64,000 bases of DNA from Pollenia angustigena (taxonomy: Eukaryota; Arthropoda; Insecta; Diptera; Polleniidae), in assembly GCA_930367215.1 (NCBI GenBank), contig OV884059.1, forward strand, positions 30,433,882-30,497,881. Reading direction: 5' to 3'. A program made the translations under genes and the position numbers. Of this stretch, positions 22,891 to 35,278 are shown piece after piece. Each line of letters begins with the position of its first letter. Position 1 is the stretch's first letter. Under the pieces are notes generated by a model that saw nothing but the letters and a program-made list of their open reading frames with translations, did no database searches and was not told the DNA's origin.

Positions 22891-24840
22891 CTCCCAGTGG
22901 TACAGCGTGCTAGTCCTGTACGTGTATATTCGCTAGCCCTTTAAGAACTACCGCTAGTCCCACTACAATCTACCTCACATGCTTTCGAGTGGCGAATTTA
23001 ACATGGTGATGTCATTGGAGGTGACAATTGACCCATCTCTGCATAACCTCTACCTACCATAAGGGTTAGCTACTTATATCTACAAAACGTGATAGCAAAA
23101 GCAAGCGATTTTGTTGTTGTTCCAGTAACGGGATCTATTTCAGATACACATTTTTTGACTTGTCGTTGAAAAAAAAACTGTTTTCTGCATTACTTGGAGC
23201 TATAGAATTAGCTAGCGAAACGTGGGTACCTATTTTAACATGTCAACACTAGATATTGGTGACCAGGGAAATATGTAGGTATGATTTGAATGCCACATCA
23301 GTAGTCAGTAGTACAGATTCAGTAAAAGTGCTAACTATTTCGCCTGTCATTAGTGGCGATTGCTTCTTTTTACACCACTGGGACTGTTCCAAATTTGTAA
23401 CTTGTAGTTTTGAGAAACAAGGCCCAGTTATTGCAAAAAAAGTTGTAAGTTTTTCTAAGATTTAAAAAAATTTTGCCATAACAACAAATTTAATAGCAAA
23501 AATATTTTCTGTATTTACAAAATCGCTTGTTGGTGTTTTTTTTTTAATTTAAAAATTAACTGTTTTAATGAAACTTGTAGTTAATATGACAATTAATTTG
23601 CTGTTTTTATATTCTTGTGTATGAATTAAATAAATGTTTACAAACAAGTTTGTTTTTGGTAAATTTTTAAACACTTTATTGCATAATTTAAAAACGAGTA
23701 TTTCCTTTTTTGTTCACTTTTCAACTGTCTTAAAGGGCTTTTAGTGAGTTTAGACATTTGTTAGTTGTTTGAATGTTGGCTTGTGTTTTCCTTTTTCAAT
23801 TTTCCTTTTTAGATGTGGTTGCATTTAAAATTATCCTTGTTTGAAGTTACTCATGGCAGTGTATGAACTTTTTGCTTTTCGTACGTTCTTTTGAAGGTAA
23901 AAACTTTTGATTTTATGCTGCAATAAGTTAAATTTCGAACGAACAGCAGGCAAAAAAAAAAACAAAAACGTAAGAGAAAAAACGCCTACTGTGCCATAAA
24001 ACCTTTAGCTTTACAAATAAAAGTGTTTTATTGAAATGAAACTAAGGAAAATGTAAAGAATGAAAAAATAACTAAAACTGAACTAAAACATGAATAAATG
24101 TCGTGACACACTACCACAACTACACCAAAATCACACATGTGACATAAAGAACTCTTGTCTTTAGACTCTTAAATGTTAAAAACTTGAAGTACTAAAAGAG
24201 AAATACATATAAAAACAAAAATCCCTACGACAAAAAGCAAAAAAAATGTAATTCTATAAAAGTACTACGAGTTGTATGAAAGAATCAAGAAGAAAATTGT
24301 AAGTTAAGCCAAGGTGCGACTTGAATAGTAATCATTATGCGACTTTGAACTTATTTCCTTTAATTTTTGTTTTTAGTTCTTCCTTCAGATACTTGTTGTT
24401 TTTTTTTCTTCTATCACTCAAGCTTTTTTATTACTTATCTCATACACCTAATGTGAATGAGTTGCTTTATCTTGTATGTGTTTGGATAAGTGTTTGCATG
24501 TGTGTGTTCCTACTAATAATTTCAAGTGTTTGAGGGTGAATTAAGTTTATTTTTTTAGGTTTCTTGTGCTGATTGTTTTAATTTTGTTTACCCTTTAATA
24601 TGAAATCTTAATGTTGGCATATAATAGTTTAAGATAAAGTAACAAGAGTTCATATATACAGGGCTTTAGATAGATATAAAATTTATTTTATCTATACACT
24701 TCTGTATAAAAATTGCTTAGTTAATAGGAAAAACATGACCGACTTAATTGAAATAAGATGAAAAGAATTTGAGCCTTAACATTTAAGAAATTTAATTAAA
24801 AAAAGTTTATTATAAAATGTTACGTTAAGATTTTCCAGCA
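22891..24840. other. Intergenic DNA, no gene recognised
   Basis: 22890-23060 may be a degraded tRNA-like repeat (CAGTGGTACAGCGTGC). The rest, including T-rich frames near 24321-24533, shows no coding signal that could be trusted. Confidence 0.35.
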
Positions 24841-25260
24841 CAATTAGTTTTTATACCCTTCGCTACAGGTGGAAGTGGGTTTTTCGCAACCATCTGAAAT
24901 TATGGGGACTAGATTCCTACTTATTTATATCTCATGGAATCCTTTAAATTTTGTTATTGAAGATCATCCAGGTCGGTCCATAAATAACTGAGATATGAGC
25001 AAAAAATCACGACAGCCTCTAATTTTGCCCTTCTTTATGAAGTTGTTTTTGTTCTCTATATCTGGAGATGGGCAAGATCTAAAGTTTGCAAATTAGGTAC
25101 AAGCATCTTCGTTTCAATACACAACCTCTCTTTAAAAAATGGGCGGCTAGAGAATTCTGTATATCTGGAGAACGGCAAGTGCCAAATAAGGCACAAGCAA
25201 CTTTGTTATCGATAGGCAGCATCCAAAAAAAATGTGGTTGGGATTGGTGAAGTGGTCGAA
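24841..25260 (+). repeat. Dispersed repeat, inverted partner of 26690-27290
   Basis: GAGATATGAGCAAAAAA and CCTCTAATTTT (24990-25030) are present inverted at 27000-27050, and GTATATCTGGAGAACG recurs in diverged form. The two copies flank the mariner element in opposite orientation. Confidence 0.5.
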
Positions 25261-25276
25261 GGGTGATTCAATTTTA

Positions 25277-26290
25277 AGGGCCGATGTTGAATGTGAAACA
25301 CACCTAAACATCAAGTTCGTTTCTGCATTTTATTTGGCATTTTTTAATTTTAAACAAATTCAATTTGAACCATGGAAAGACACACAATCGAGAAAACGCG
25401 GTAAAGTTATTCAGGCTTAAAAATACATAGTAAAAATAAATAGTTTTTTCGAGCTCGAGGCTCGAAATTATTTGTTCCAATATTTCGATATCCATCGGAT
25501 ATCATTATCAAGGAATGAGTTACAAGTATATTCGTAAGAGACGTATTACTATTCAACATTGTTATTCAGGCTTATTATGAAAAGGGATGATCAATTTTCG
25601 AAGAAAATCATCTTCAGTGATGTGGCACATTTTCACCTCAGTGGACTCGTCAAAAAGCAGAATTGCCGCATTTGGGCGAGTGATAATCCAAGAGTGATTG
25701 TCGAAAAATTATTGCACCCCCAAAGAGTGACAGTTTGGTGCGGTTTATGGGCTGGCGGCATTATCGGGCCGTATTTTTTCCAAAATGAGGCCGGTCAGGC
25801 AGTTACTGTGAATGGTGTTCGCTATCGTGAGATGATAACTAACTTTTATGGCCCGAATTGCAAGATATGAATGTGGACGATATGTGGCTTCAACAGGATG
25901 GTGCCACTTGCCAAACAGCTAACGAAACAATGGCTCTTTTGCGCGACAAATTCAATGGCCGTGTTATCTCACGTGTTGGCGATGTCAATTGGCCGCCAAG
26001 ATCATGTGATTTGACACCGTTGGACTTCTTTCTTTGGGGTTATTTGAAAGAAAAGGTGTTAGTCGATAAACCAGCAACAATTCAAGAGCTAAAGGATGAG
26101 ATAATTCGGTACATTAACGAGATCGAAAATTTGGAACATCGGGTGGAGGTGTGCCGCCGAGGTCGCGGCGTCCATTTGGCCGATATTTTGTTCTATACAT
26201 AATTGAACCATACCAATATAATCATAATAAAAAGAGATGACAATAATTACCTAAATAATTATTGTTTAATTCAAAATCAACATTGGCCCT
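25277..26290 (+). mobile_element. DD41D mariner-like element with TA duplication
   Basis: The ends AGGGCCGATGTTGA and inverted AGGGCCAATGTTGA sit between TA dinucleotides (25275-25276 and 26291-26292). At 1014 bp it is shorter than typical intact mariners (about 1.3 kb); the DNA-binding half is largely missing. A fragmentary second copy is at 36545-36965 and a broken relative at 20290-20760. Confidence 0.85.
25559..26202 (+). pseudogene. Mariner transposase, catalytic region (inactive)
   Basis: Encodes the DDE/D catalytic half of a Tc1/mariner transposase, the nuclear enzyme that cuts and joins element ends at TA. The first acidic residue is in FSDVAHFHLSG (usual form SDEAHF), the second in QQDGATC and the third in LTPLDFFLWGYLK. 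The last two are separated by 41 residues, which places it in the DD41D (rosa-like) group. A one-base deletion near 25855 shifts the frame between the first and second block. The N-terminal helix-turn-helix is nearly absent: a short MERHTIEKTR start near 25371 runs into a stop. The C-terminus (CRRGRGVHLADI) is present. It cannot make an active enzyme as it stands. Confidence 0.85.
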
Positions 26291-26292
26291 TA

Positions 26293-26689
26293 AAATTTAC
26301 CCACCCCTTATATGTATTTATATCTAAAGAACGGTAAAGGAAAAATTGCTTAGCTCTGATACACAAACACAGAAAAAACATTCTGCAAAATTTTCCACCA
26401 AAAATAAAAACTGTTTAATTAATAATTTAATCAAGGGAATTAAACTATAAATCAAGTGAATTAAACGTTTAATCAAGTAAATTAAACGTTTGATTGCTAC
26501 TATTATTTGTTTACTGGTGCAAATTAAATTAATTTTTTAAATTAATACAACAAATTTTTTAATTGAAATAAATTTTTATTAGTTTATGTTTGCTGTTTGT
26601 CCAAACAGCACACACCCCTATTAACAGCACAAAATCTTTGTACAAACGTAATTTTTTTTACATGTTGGCAAACATGTAAACCACTTGTG
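26293..26689. other. Low-complexity AT-rich DNA
   Basis: 26400-26500 holds several TTTAATCAAG(T/G)GAATTAAAC repeats in a row. Otherwise nothing. Confidence 0.4.
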
Positions 26690-27290
26690 TTGTTTATTAT
26701 ACCCTTAAGTTTAATTTTACTACTGCTTGAAAATATTTGACAAAGAAAATCAGCTTCTCATGCACAACAATAGAATGGAATATTTTATGGATGATTCAAC
26801 AATAGCCGCTTTTAAGGCATGCGGTATCACATGCAGACATTGGCAAAAATCTCCTTCAAGTAGCAAAACTTTACCTCAAAAAGGTGGTTATCTTTCCTTA
26901 ATGTTTCTAGGAACTATTCAACAGCATTTAGTGCGTAGCTAGAGGCCATCGTTCTCAAGATATACAGAAAAAAGTAATAAAATTACAACAACAAGGGATT
27001 TTTGGAAAAAATTAGAGGTAGTCGTGGTTTTTTGCTCATATCTCAGCCATTTTTGGACCGATCTGGCTGAATTTCAATAGCAAAATTAAAATAAGAATAC
27101 CTGATAGAAGTGTACACCAACCAAGCCCCCATCATATCTGAGGGCTTCGGAAAACCTATTTCAACAGACAGACGGACAGCCGGATTTGAAATTCACTTTT
27201 AATAAGGACCCAGAATATATATACTTCATAGGATGTAGGATAAGTATTGTAGAAACTACAAACGGAATAACAAAGTTATATATACACGCA
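26690..27290 (-). repeat. Dispersed repeat, inverted partner of 24841-25260
   Basis: Contains, inverted, the GAGATATGAGCAAAAAA block and ends in GACAGACGGACAGCCGG and a TATATATACTTC stretch, features common in dispersed repeats of flies. No coding capacity. Confidence 0.5.
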
Positions 27291-27293
27291 GAG

Positions 27294-28398
27294 AAAAAAT
27301 ATGGTTGGGCATGGTTACGGTAACAATGTAACAATATATTGTTGTCGTACACAAATAATTGTTATTTTTATTTAATATCAACAATATTATAGTAACTGTA
27401 AACATATCAATGTTTATCGCAATTATGAATTTGAGTATTATTGACCGAAAAATAATTATTTTTCTAACAACTTAATTATGATAACTTTCTAAACTTATTA
27501 TATTTCTCACAACCATATCATGATATTTAATAGCCATAACATGACAACTTTCTATACATTTATCATATTATGTTAAAGATGCAATCAAACTATTTTTACT
27601 CTAATCATATTATGTTAGCGCCATTTGTAAAATAATTTTGAAGCAGTTGTGTCGTTTTTATATTTGTGAGCGGTTAAACAATTAAAAGATGAAATTCCAT
27701 AAAAAAATAAGTTTAAAGAAATTAAAAAATTAAAATATTAGCGGAGTTCATTCAAGTGATGTAATAGTGCAATTGCAAAATATCATAGTTTTTTGTAAAA
27801 TCCAACAACAAAACACTCAGAGATTTCGTTTTACATATTTTATAAAAGTGCTACGATATTTCATCAACATCTTAAAATCGAAAAAATGGACACACGCGGT
27901 TGCCCATAAAAACCACAGATTTTTCATCTGCTCTTTTGCAAGCCTCATATTGAACTCCGCTATTTGATTAACATTAAGAAAAATTGTTAAAAGCCACAAA
28001 ATAAAAAATCGATGCAAAAATATTTTAATTTATTTTGTATTTTTATGACAGCTATGAAAGGTGCTGTATCATAATATGATTGCTTTAAAATTTATTATGA
28101 TTAACATGATGATAATATGATTACTTCTTAGCTTATTATGATTAACATGACAATAATATGATTAATTTCTTAGCTTATTATGATTAATATGATAATAATT
28201 TGATTACTTCTTAGCTTAGTATGATTAGCAGAATAATAATATGATTAAGGAAAAAATATTATGATGACATATGACGTGTATATTTGGTCATAACATGATT
28301 CAATAATAATCTTAATATGGTGACTACAATCATAATTCTTATCATAATATGTTGCTCTTAGAATATGTTTACCACAACCATGTTTTTTCTTTGCGTGT
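27294..28398. mobile_element. 1.1 kb MITE, ACACGCARAGAAAAAA ends
   Basis: Termini ACACGCAGAGAAAAAA (27294) and inverted ACACGCAAAGAAAAAA (28398) continue into ATGGTTG. The right third (28060-28260) is three tandem copies of a ~60 bp unit built from ATAATATGATTA and TTCTTAGCTTATTATGATTAA. The left third carries the same ATTATGAT motifs more diffusely. A short AGCGGAGTTCA inverted pair at 27740 and 27961 may mark a smaller nested insertion. No credible protein. Confidence 0.6.
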
Positions 28399-29048
28399 TG
28401 CAACAGTTTCCTGAAAAACGTGTTTGGGAATTTTGGTAAAAGAATGGGAGCCTGCCGAGCCAGTAGGGGGTCACTTGGCCGAGTTAATACATTCCGGAAC
28501 CTGAATACCGAAATAAAAAATTTTTTAAAATCTCAAAAAGACTCTTTTTTTATTCAAACTAAAATGATACCTCAATTTTTGGACACCCTTTTTACGTATA
28601 TGGCTTCCGGTGACATAAATTTTATATTTTTTGGGATGATAGCTCGGTAGTCAATTAAGCTCTATTGGGATTTGTAGCAGTTCTTGTTGTCCAGCCTATT
28701 TCGTACCAGCCATCAGGGAAGAACATCTTTTGGAGTTAAAATAATCTGTAAGTAAAGTGTCAAAATAAGTACAATTGTATGTAAACAAAGTTGGTAAAAA
28801 TTGAAAGCATAGTAAAGGTAAAGAGGGCCCCTGAACTAAATGCATATTCTGTGCCGGGATAATTCAGGATTCCGCCCATATGTTTTTGTTTTTGCTTCTT
28901 TCTTTATTTTCTTTTGTAAAATTTCCAAATATTCCTAAATAGTTGCAACATTATTATAAGTTGGTCCCATTATTTAAAAAAAATTAACTTAACTTGTTAG
29001 TGGAAAATCTATAAATGAAAGTACACGTGTTTGTGTAATTGTTTTAAT
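28399..29048. other. Intergenic DNA
   Basis: A 76-codon frame at 28420-28650 has no recognised domain. Nothing else supportable. Confidence 0.35.
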
Positions 29049-29978
29049 ATACCCAGCAAGCATTTTGTATATTATAAACGAATCATTTAGGAATCAGCTT
29101 CAAGAGCAAATAAACTGTATATGAGTTTATTATTCGATTCTAAATCAGTCATAACGACTCCATAGACTTGCGAGCAGTCAATAATTGTATTTTTCACACA
29201 GACACGGTCGGCAATTCACATGTATACAACAACTTAGTTCGGGCCACTCCATAGTCTCGCGAGGCAGTCAATAATCGTATTTTTTACACAGACACGGTCG
29301 GCAAATCATATGTATACAACAACTTTGTTTGTTGCTTGGTTATCACTGTTCTAAATGATACTGTCGTTGTGAGAAAATGGCTCTCTACCGACAAATCGCC
29401 TCTATGAATCATTTGTGGTACAATTTTCTGATTCCTTTTTGAGCATTTGAATGAATCATATCGCACTTTATCTGCAAGACCGTTTCATTACCAAAAAGTA
29501 GACAAAATAGTATGAAACTTTTACAGCGGGTAGATATGTATGAATATAACGAGTCGATTTTTTCCAAAAAGTGAACAAATTAAAATTTTCAGATATACCC
29601 TTTTGTTGATTAAATGCAATTTATCGTCGGCTTAATATGCAAACCTGCTAAATCCACTTTTTAAGTAAATTGAGATTTAGATGTTGTGTGGTAGAAAAAG
29701 ATACGCCTCGTCGACCAGCATGTAAATGTGTTTCAATTTGAGTCTTGAAGTGTGTCAAATCAACTATAATTTTGGTTTTTCTAGGAAAAATAAAAAGTTT
29801 TTTGTCTCTCCTCTAAAATCAGTTGAAAGGGAGTTAGCAGCTTTGCATATAAAGCCGACGTTATGAATCGTTTTTTAATCGCTCAATTAATAAATCAGTT
29901 TTTAATCATCAAAAGTGATTTTGTGAAGATTTATTTTGGTGATTTTTTTTAAATAATAGCCCAAATGCTAGCTGGGTA
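29049..29978. mobile_element. 930 bp element, ATACCCAGCWAGCATTT ends
   Basis: The 17 bp termini 29049-29065 and 29962-29978 pair with one mismatch. The interior is noncoding and contains two tandem ~89 bp units starting ACTCCATAG (29157 and 29246), each with ACACAGACACGGTCGGCAA. No TSD was confirmed. Confidence 0.55.
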
Positions 29979-30179
29979 TGTATGTATATTCTTTTTTGTA
30001 AAAGTGTGTGTGTGTGTCTATGTTTGCCTGAGTATAAGTGCCCAGCGGGAAAACTCAGAAGACCTTCTTACTTCAGGCCTTTTTCAAAGGCCTGCTTAAA
30101 AAATTTTTTGATTTAATTACTATTCTTACGTAACCGCTAAAGAATGCCTCATAGAAGGCCTCGGCTCTTTGGTATGAGA

Positions 30180-30660
30180 AGCAAGAAAAGAAGGAGTAAC
30201 ATTTTTTGTTTTGTTTTTTTTTTGCACAAGCAAAAGAATTCAGATCCCTTTACAAAAACAAAGTAACATACATATGTTGTTAATCATTTTAGTTGAAGTG
30301 GAAAAGAGAAAGAGTAAAATTTTTTGTTTTGTTTTTTTCGCCAAAGCGAAAGAATTCAGATCCCGTTATAAAAACAAATTAACAAAGTAGGTGCATATTA
30401 AAATACAAAATAAAAACAATAATGTAAATCCTTTTAGTTGAGTTTTGTCCATTAAGCACAAAGTATACAGAGATGAGGGCAGCTTTCGAAGAAAGAGAAA
30501 GAAAACGTTTTTTGTTAGTGAAGTGACAATGCGTAAAAACAGGCCGCTACTATCTACACAGATTGCATAATCAAAACAAAAAACGCAAAAAGGGCAGCTT
30601 TCGAAGAAAAAGACAGAAAAAAACACAATATTTTCTGTCTCGTGACGCCTCTGTATACTC
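30180..30660 (+). repeat. ~116 bp tandem repeat, about four copies
   Basis: Units share a TTTTTTGTTTTG stretch, GCGAAAGAATTCAGATCC and GGCAGCTTTCGAAGAAA blocks. Examples are ACATTTTTTGTTTTG near 30200 with AAATTTTTTGTTTTG near 30318, and GCAGCTTTCGAAGAAA at 30479 and 30594. They belong to the 30041-31943 element. Confidence 0.6.
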
Positions 30661-31029
30661 TGTGCCATTAAGGAAGATACGAACTTGTGCTTAAAAGTTT
30701 TTTTTTTATTATAGGTATACTTTTATTTACAATATTTAGCAAATTTGATTATTTTAATAAAAAAAATAGGTATCACATGTGTTATTGAACCATAATAAGT
30801 TTAATAAAATATATAAACATACGTTTGTAAAATAGGTATACATACATATAGAAACTGGGAATTATTTCCTTTCGAAGGTTACTTTATATTATAGTCTGGT
30901 AGTGTAAAAAGTCATTTCTGAAAAATTGTAGGAATAGAACTATTACAAAAAAGCTTTATAAAATACATAACTGAAATTTAGCTCATAGAATAAATTCGAA
31001 AAATTAAAAATGTTGAATATAGGTATACA

Positions 31030-31468
31030 CAAGGCGAATTCATAAAGGTGATATTTTCGAGTCATCTGTTTGTTGTTTATTTCCTTGTGTGTATACTAAA
31101 TGTCAAGCGTTATTTACATTTTTTGAAAAAATTTGTTAAAATTTAAAATCTAAATCAAGAAAAAAAAAATTTATTTAAATGTAATAAAACAAAAAAAAGT
31201 GAGCAAAAATATTAACAAGAGGATTTTAAAAGGCGTAAGGAATACGTGGAGCCACAATAAATTTGCAATACAGGAAAAACATTTACCTTTTAAAGCAGTT
31301 TTGTATAAGTATTTCATAAACAAAGAAATTCCTTTTATATTTTCAACCAATAATTTTGACATTCACTCTAATTTTTTCCAAAAACAAAATACATAGTGTT
31401 TTTTAAAACAAAGGGATAGCTAGCGTAATGCTATCTCATGATGCGGTCACCTTTATGAATTCGCCTTG
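31030..31468. mobile_element. 439 bp MITE with perfect 8 bp TSD
   Basis: Perfect 22 bp TIRs beginning CAAGGCGAATTCATAAAGG at 31030 and 31468 (inverted). GGTATACA is duplicated exactly (31022-31029 and 31469-31476). An 8 bp duplication fits hAT or P-type elements. Two ~60-codon frames inside have no domain. A diverged pair with the same end motif brackets the LINE at 52169-54987. Confidence 0.85.
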
Positions 31469-32139
31469 GGTATACATATATAAAAAGTTAAGTGTTGTTT
31501 CATTTCCTATATTGGAGATCTGATATGTACATGAAGCCTATTCAGTCTTCTAATTTCATTTGAAAGGAAATATTCCTTAATGTTTTAGACTGCTAGCCCT
31601 TCAATATGACCTTTAATGCATTTGTAGAAGGATGGTCTGAAAGGCCTTTTAAGAGCCATTAATTGAAAGGCCTTTTAAAATACCTTTCTTAAAAACCCTT
31701 CAAGATAACCTTTTTGCTAAGGCCTTTTGAAAGTCATTCTCTGGAAAGCCTTCTAAGAGCCATTTATTTGAAGGCCTTTTAGAAGCTCTGGGGAAGAAAG
31801 GAAAGGGGAAGGCCTTCTCCGCAATGACAACACGTGTAAAAAAGATATGAGTATGGAATGGAGCGAGAAGGCCTTGTTTATCCAAAAGAAGGGGTACAGA
31901 GGCCTTCTGGAAGGCCTCCGTACTCCTTCTTTTTGCCGCTGGGTGGAGGCGACATCGTTTTTTATGACCTCAATATTGTAACATTTAAAGATGCAACTTA
32001 ACTAATACATACAACTAAAAACAAACACCTAGATAATTTCAACTAATATTGTGGATACATAGAGGAATCTACATACATGTTTATGAAGTACACAGTCAGG
32101 TTCAAAAAATAAAAAAATAATAAAAAACACTTTTATCAA

Positions 32140-32962
32140 AATTTCGATCCACCATTTAATTTTAACCATTTGGTTAAAAGATTGATATTTGACTATGGAC
32201 TGCCAGACGTCGTCAATCGCGGTGAGTGTTAAACGGCAAATATATAGTGATAGTGTGGTTACTGTCAAAACATCAATATGTTCGTGAACGTGGATTCAAT
32301 CCCGTGGCCAGACAAAAATTAAAAATTATCAATAAATAAAAGATTTTATTATTCATGCTTAATTCCCAGTTTTTATTTTTGATAAAAAAAAACACTTGAA
32401 ATTTATTGTTGATGGGATAAGCTATTCCTATGCGCATTTCACTAGTTGCTTAGGCCAGATCATCAGGAAACTTCATCCATAAAGATTTTAGAAAAACTAA
32501 AGATATTAAACCAAATAAAACTGTTAAACGTATAAGACTTATAAGCAACAGTTCTACTTGTAACAATATGAAAGTTTAAACAAAAACATCAACAATAAAC
32601 AGTGAGTTTATCTTATCTTACATTTCCCACTACAATTGATTGGAATTCTCCCAACATTAATTGTAGTTGTAAGTAGGTTAAGTAAAACAAAATGAAAACA
32701 AAAACAAATTTCAAATACATGATTGCCAATTAAGTTTTTTATTATTTCAGAATAATAAAATCTTTAAAAATTAAAATTTTGTATTCCCAAAAATTATTTT
32801 GATTATCAATAAATTTTAATAAAATTCATGTTGTAAAATTCCTTTTTTTCTAAGGTATAATTTAATGAAAATTTAATTTGATGAGTTTTAGCCTGATTAA
32901 AATATAAAAATTTGAATTTAAAACCATAAACAGTTGAACAAAATAACCACAATATTAATTAT
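32140..32962 (+). mobile_element. SINE-like repeat copy d, interrupted
   Basis: The head and tRNA-like part are at 32140-32340 (TTTGACTATGGACTGCCAG; a degenerate B box near 32290). The tail resumes at about 32812 (ATCAATAAATTTTAAT) and ends at 32962 with CCACAATATTAATT. The intervening ~470 bp are later insertions. Confidence 0.55.
32572..32765 (-). repeat. Dispersed repeat, copy shared with 10497-10690
   Basis: Inverted copy of 10497-10690: CAACAATAAACAGTGAG, CAATTGATTGGAATTC, CAAAATGAAAACAAAAAC. Confidence 0.55.
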
Positions 32963-33177
32963 TTTTTCCCAAAATATTTTTCCATACCATCAATTTGCGA
33001 AATGAGGCAACGCCGCTCATATTCACCCCTATTCTGCGTTTCGATTCGGATCGAAATTTTCTCCGTTTTTGGCAACTTTGGTATTCTGTGCCCATGTTCT
33101 GTAACTCCCGCGTTAAGAAACTTTTCGATTGAAATGTGAGAACTGAAACAAAAATACCATAAATTGAAACAAACATC

Positions 33178-33280
33178 TTTTTCTCACTTAACTGTTACTG
33201 TAACATTTTTGGCGAGTAATTTCCTTACGTTACAGCTATTACACACCAAAAATGTTACAGTAACAGTTTAGTGAGAAAAA
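33178..33280. mobile_element. 103 bp hairpin MITE
   Basis: The 35 bp arms (33178-33212 and 33246-33280) pair with one mismatch around a 33-base loop. The core is CTGTTACTGTAACATTTTTGG, a partial palindrome in itself. Noncoding. Confidence 0.65.
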
Positions 33281-33575
33281 CATGTGATATTTTTGTTCCT
33301 ATGAAATGTTCATTCTCCATAAAGGGAAAATTGCTATCGTAAATTTCATGGGAACGTTTGCTCCTGCTATTAATCCATAGCGAATTTAAAATAAGGAAGA
33401 AGAATATGCAAATAGGGAGTTAGAATTTAAAAAGCGTATAGTTTAAGCAAAAATTCCAAGTAAAGTCCATAAGAAATACAATTTTGCGGTGCAAACAAGA
33501 TTTTTTTAGTGCAAATATAGTGGTGATTTTAAATATTCAAGCTTAAAAAAATAAAATGTTTAATTGGTGCCATCG

Positions 33576-33596
33576 TTTTTTTTTTTTTTTTTTTTT
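33576..33596. repeat. Poly-T tract (21)
   Basis: Uninterrupted T run, possibly an old retroposed poly-A on the minus strand. No element body was identified next to it. Confidence 0.8.
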
Positions 33597-33676
33597 GCAA
33601 AAAGAGGATACACAGCAACAGCGAATAGCTCGTCTTGCTTTAGCCTTTTTACACTGATCCACATCTAACATCTACC

Positions 33677-35278
33677 CAGGGCTGTCAGATATGGCGATTT
33701 TCCATTTGGCGACTGGCGACTTTTGTGGCGATTTTTGATATAACTGGCGATTTACTTGGCTATTTTTACCATTCATATTACTTCAGCGATTTTGAAATAA
33801 AAAATTTGCACTTTTATTTACATAAGCGGAGTTAGGCCTCTCTCTTAAACAAATCTGTCAAATTTTTCCACATGATTTTTGTTTAATTATCATTTTAAGT
33901 GAATTTTATATTCAGTCACTATTTAATTCCAAGGTTAAAAAAACTGCAGTCGAAACCAAAACCTGTCGAGCAAAAAACGAAAATTTGTCAACAATTTTTC
34001 GCTTTTTGATTTGGTTTGGCAGCGACTATTAACATTAAATGAATTACAAGTTAAAGCAAAAGGTTTTTTTTGCCCAATGACAAATGAAGAAGTAGAAGAG
34101 ATGGCAGTTTTCAACTTTGACTGTAGTTTTTCAAACACTGCTTAAATCTAATAGTACGTATCAGAGAACGGCTTTGTGCAATTGCAAAAAAATCGCATTA
34201 AATGAACAGCAACAAATACACTCGCTTGCGGTCATACAATCAAACTTGCGCAACCGCAAACATTCGCTGCTGGTTTGCAGTCATTCAAATAATACACATC
34301 GTGCTTTGTTATTTATACCATCGTTAGCTTCGTTTTTTAATAAAAATGTTTGTGTGTTCGGTGCGACAATGATTGTTTTGGTAAAGAAAAAAAAAAAAAA
34401 TACAAACAAAAAAGCCAGAAATCAAGCAATCATTACTCATGAAGACATTCAGCAGTAACTATGTATGTAGTACAAGAAAAAAAAATTGAAATGAAACTAA
34501 ACGCACATATGTAGGTACAAACAATTTCCATAGAAACAGACTGACTTTTTTTATCATCTTAAAAAGTACAGTAGTTCTGTATGTAGGTACAATGTGTTAT
34601 TGTTGTTTTTATTGTTGTTAATTTTAACAAAGCGTCTTATCGAGGGTTTAATGTTGTTATTGTTATTAATGTTAACAAAGCGTCTCATCGAGTGGACAAT
34701 GACTACTTGAATTCAAAAGTATAAGAATGTGTTCCTTTTGAATTTACACAGTTGTGTTATATTGCGTGCGCAACAAAAATGCAAATAAAGCACTTTCAGT
34801 AAAAAACGAATACATGCAAAAATCAAATGTGTACGAAATGATGCAAAAATTACCAACGTTGAACTTTGTTTTGCAAGCAAAGAGTGAATGTAAATTTGAG
34901 CGTATGAATAAATCAAGAAAAATAGTGATTTTGCAGTTCTCTGGTACGTATGCAGGTCAAAACACCAGTAGTGAAATCGATGAGCCTGAAGTGTACGATC
35001 TTATAGACTAAATTTTAGTTTTTTCAACTGAATAAATGATCTCCATTTTATGTTTAAAAAAAATAACAGTTACTAAACAAAATTTACTTTCGGCGACTTT
35101 TTTGTATTTTTTCTCAGTTTTTTTTGGCGATTTTTGACTGCAATATTATATCAGCTTTTTTTGAATGCAAAATTTAATTAAAAAAACAAAAAAGATTTCG
35201 AAAACTGAACAAAATTGACGTTTGGCGATTTCTGACATCCGGCTCGGCGATGGAGCTCAAAAAAATCTGACAACCCTG
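33677..35278. mobile_element. 1.6 kb hAT element with perfect 8 bp TSD
   Basis: The ends CAGGGCTGTCAGAT (33677) and inverted CAGGGTTGTCAGAT (35278) agree in 13 of 14. CATCTACC is duplicated exactly at 33669-33676 and 35279-35286. TGGCGATTTT motifs recur near both ends. The interior has unassigned open stretches: about 68 codons at 33938-34142 (ends NFDCSFSNTA) and 34754-35011 (ends IDEPEVYDLID). They read like real protein but match no transposase domain I know, so captured sequence or a decayed transposase are both possible. Confidence 0.85.

Larger units (their letters stand above)
30041..31943. mobile_element. 1.9 kb element, CCCAGCGG ends, AAGGCCTT-rich
   Basis: CCCAGCGGGAAAA at 30041 and inverted CCCAGCGGCAAAA ending at 31943. 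AAGGCCTTTT/AGAAGGCC motifs are packed near both ends (30060-30165 and 31600-31930). The middle holds a ~116 bp tandem repeat and a younger MITE (31030-31468). No protein was recognised and no exact TSD. Confidence 0.55.

Noticed and set aside
34117..34458. 113-codon frame inside the hAT
   Set aside because: Ends in a poly-lysine tract from an A run and has no recognisable domain; kept only as part of the element.
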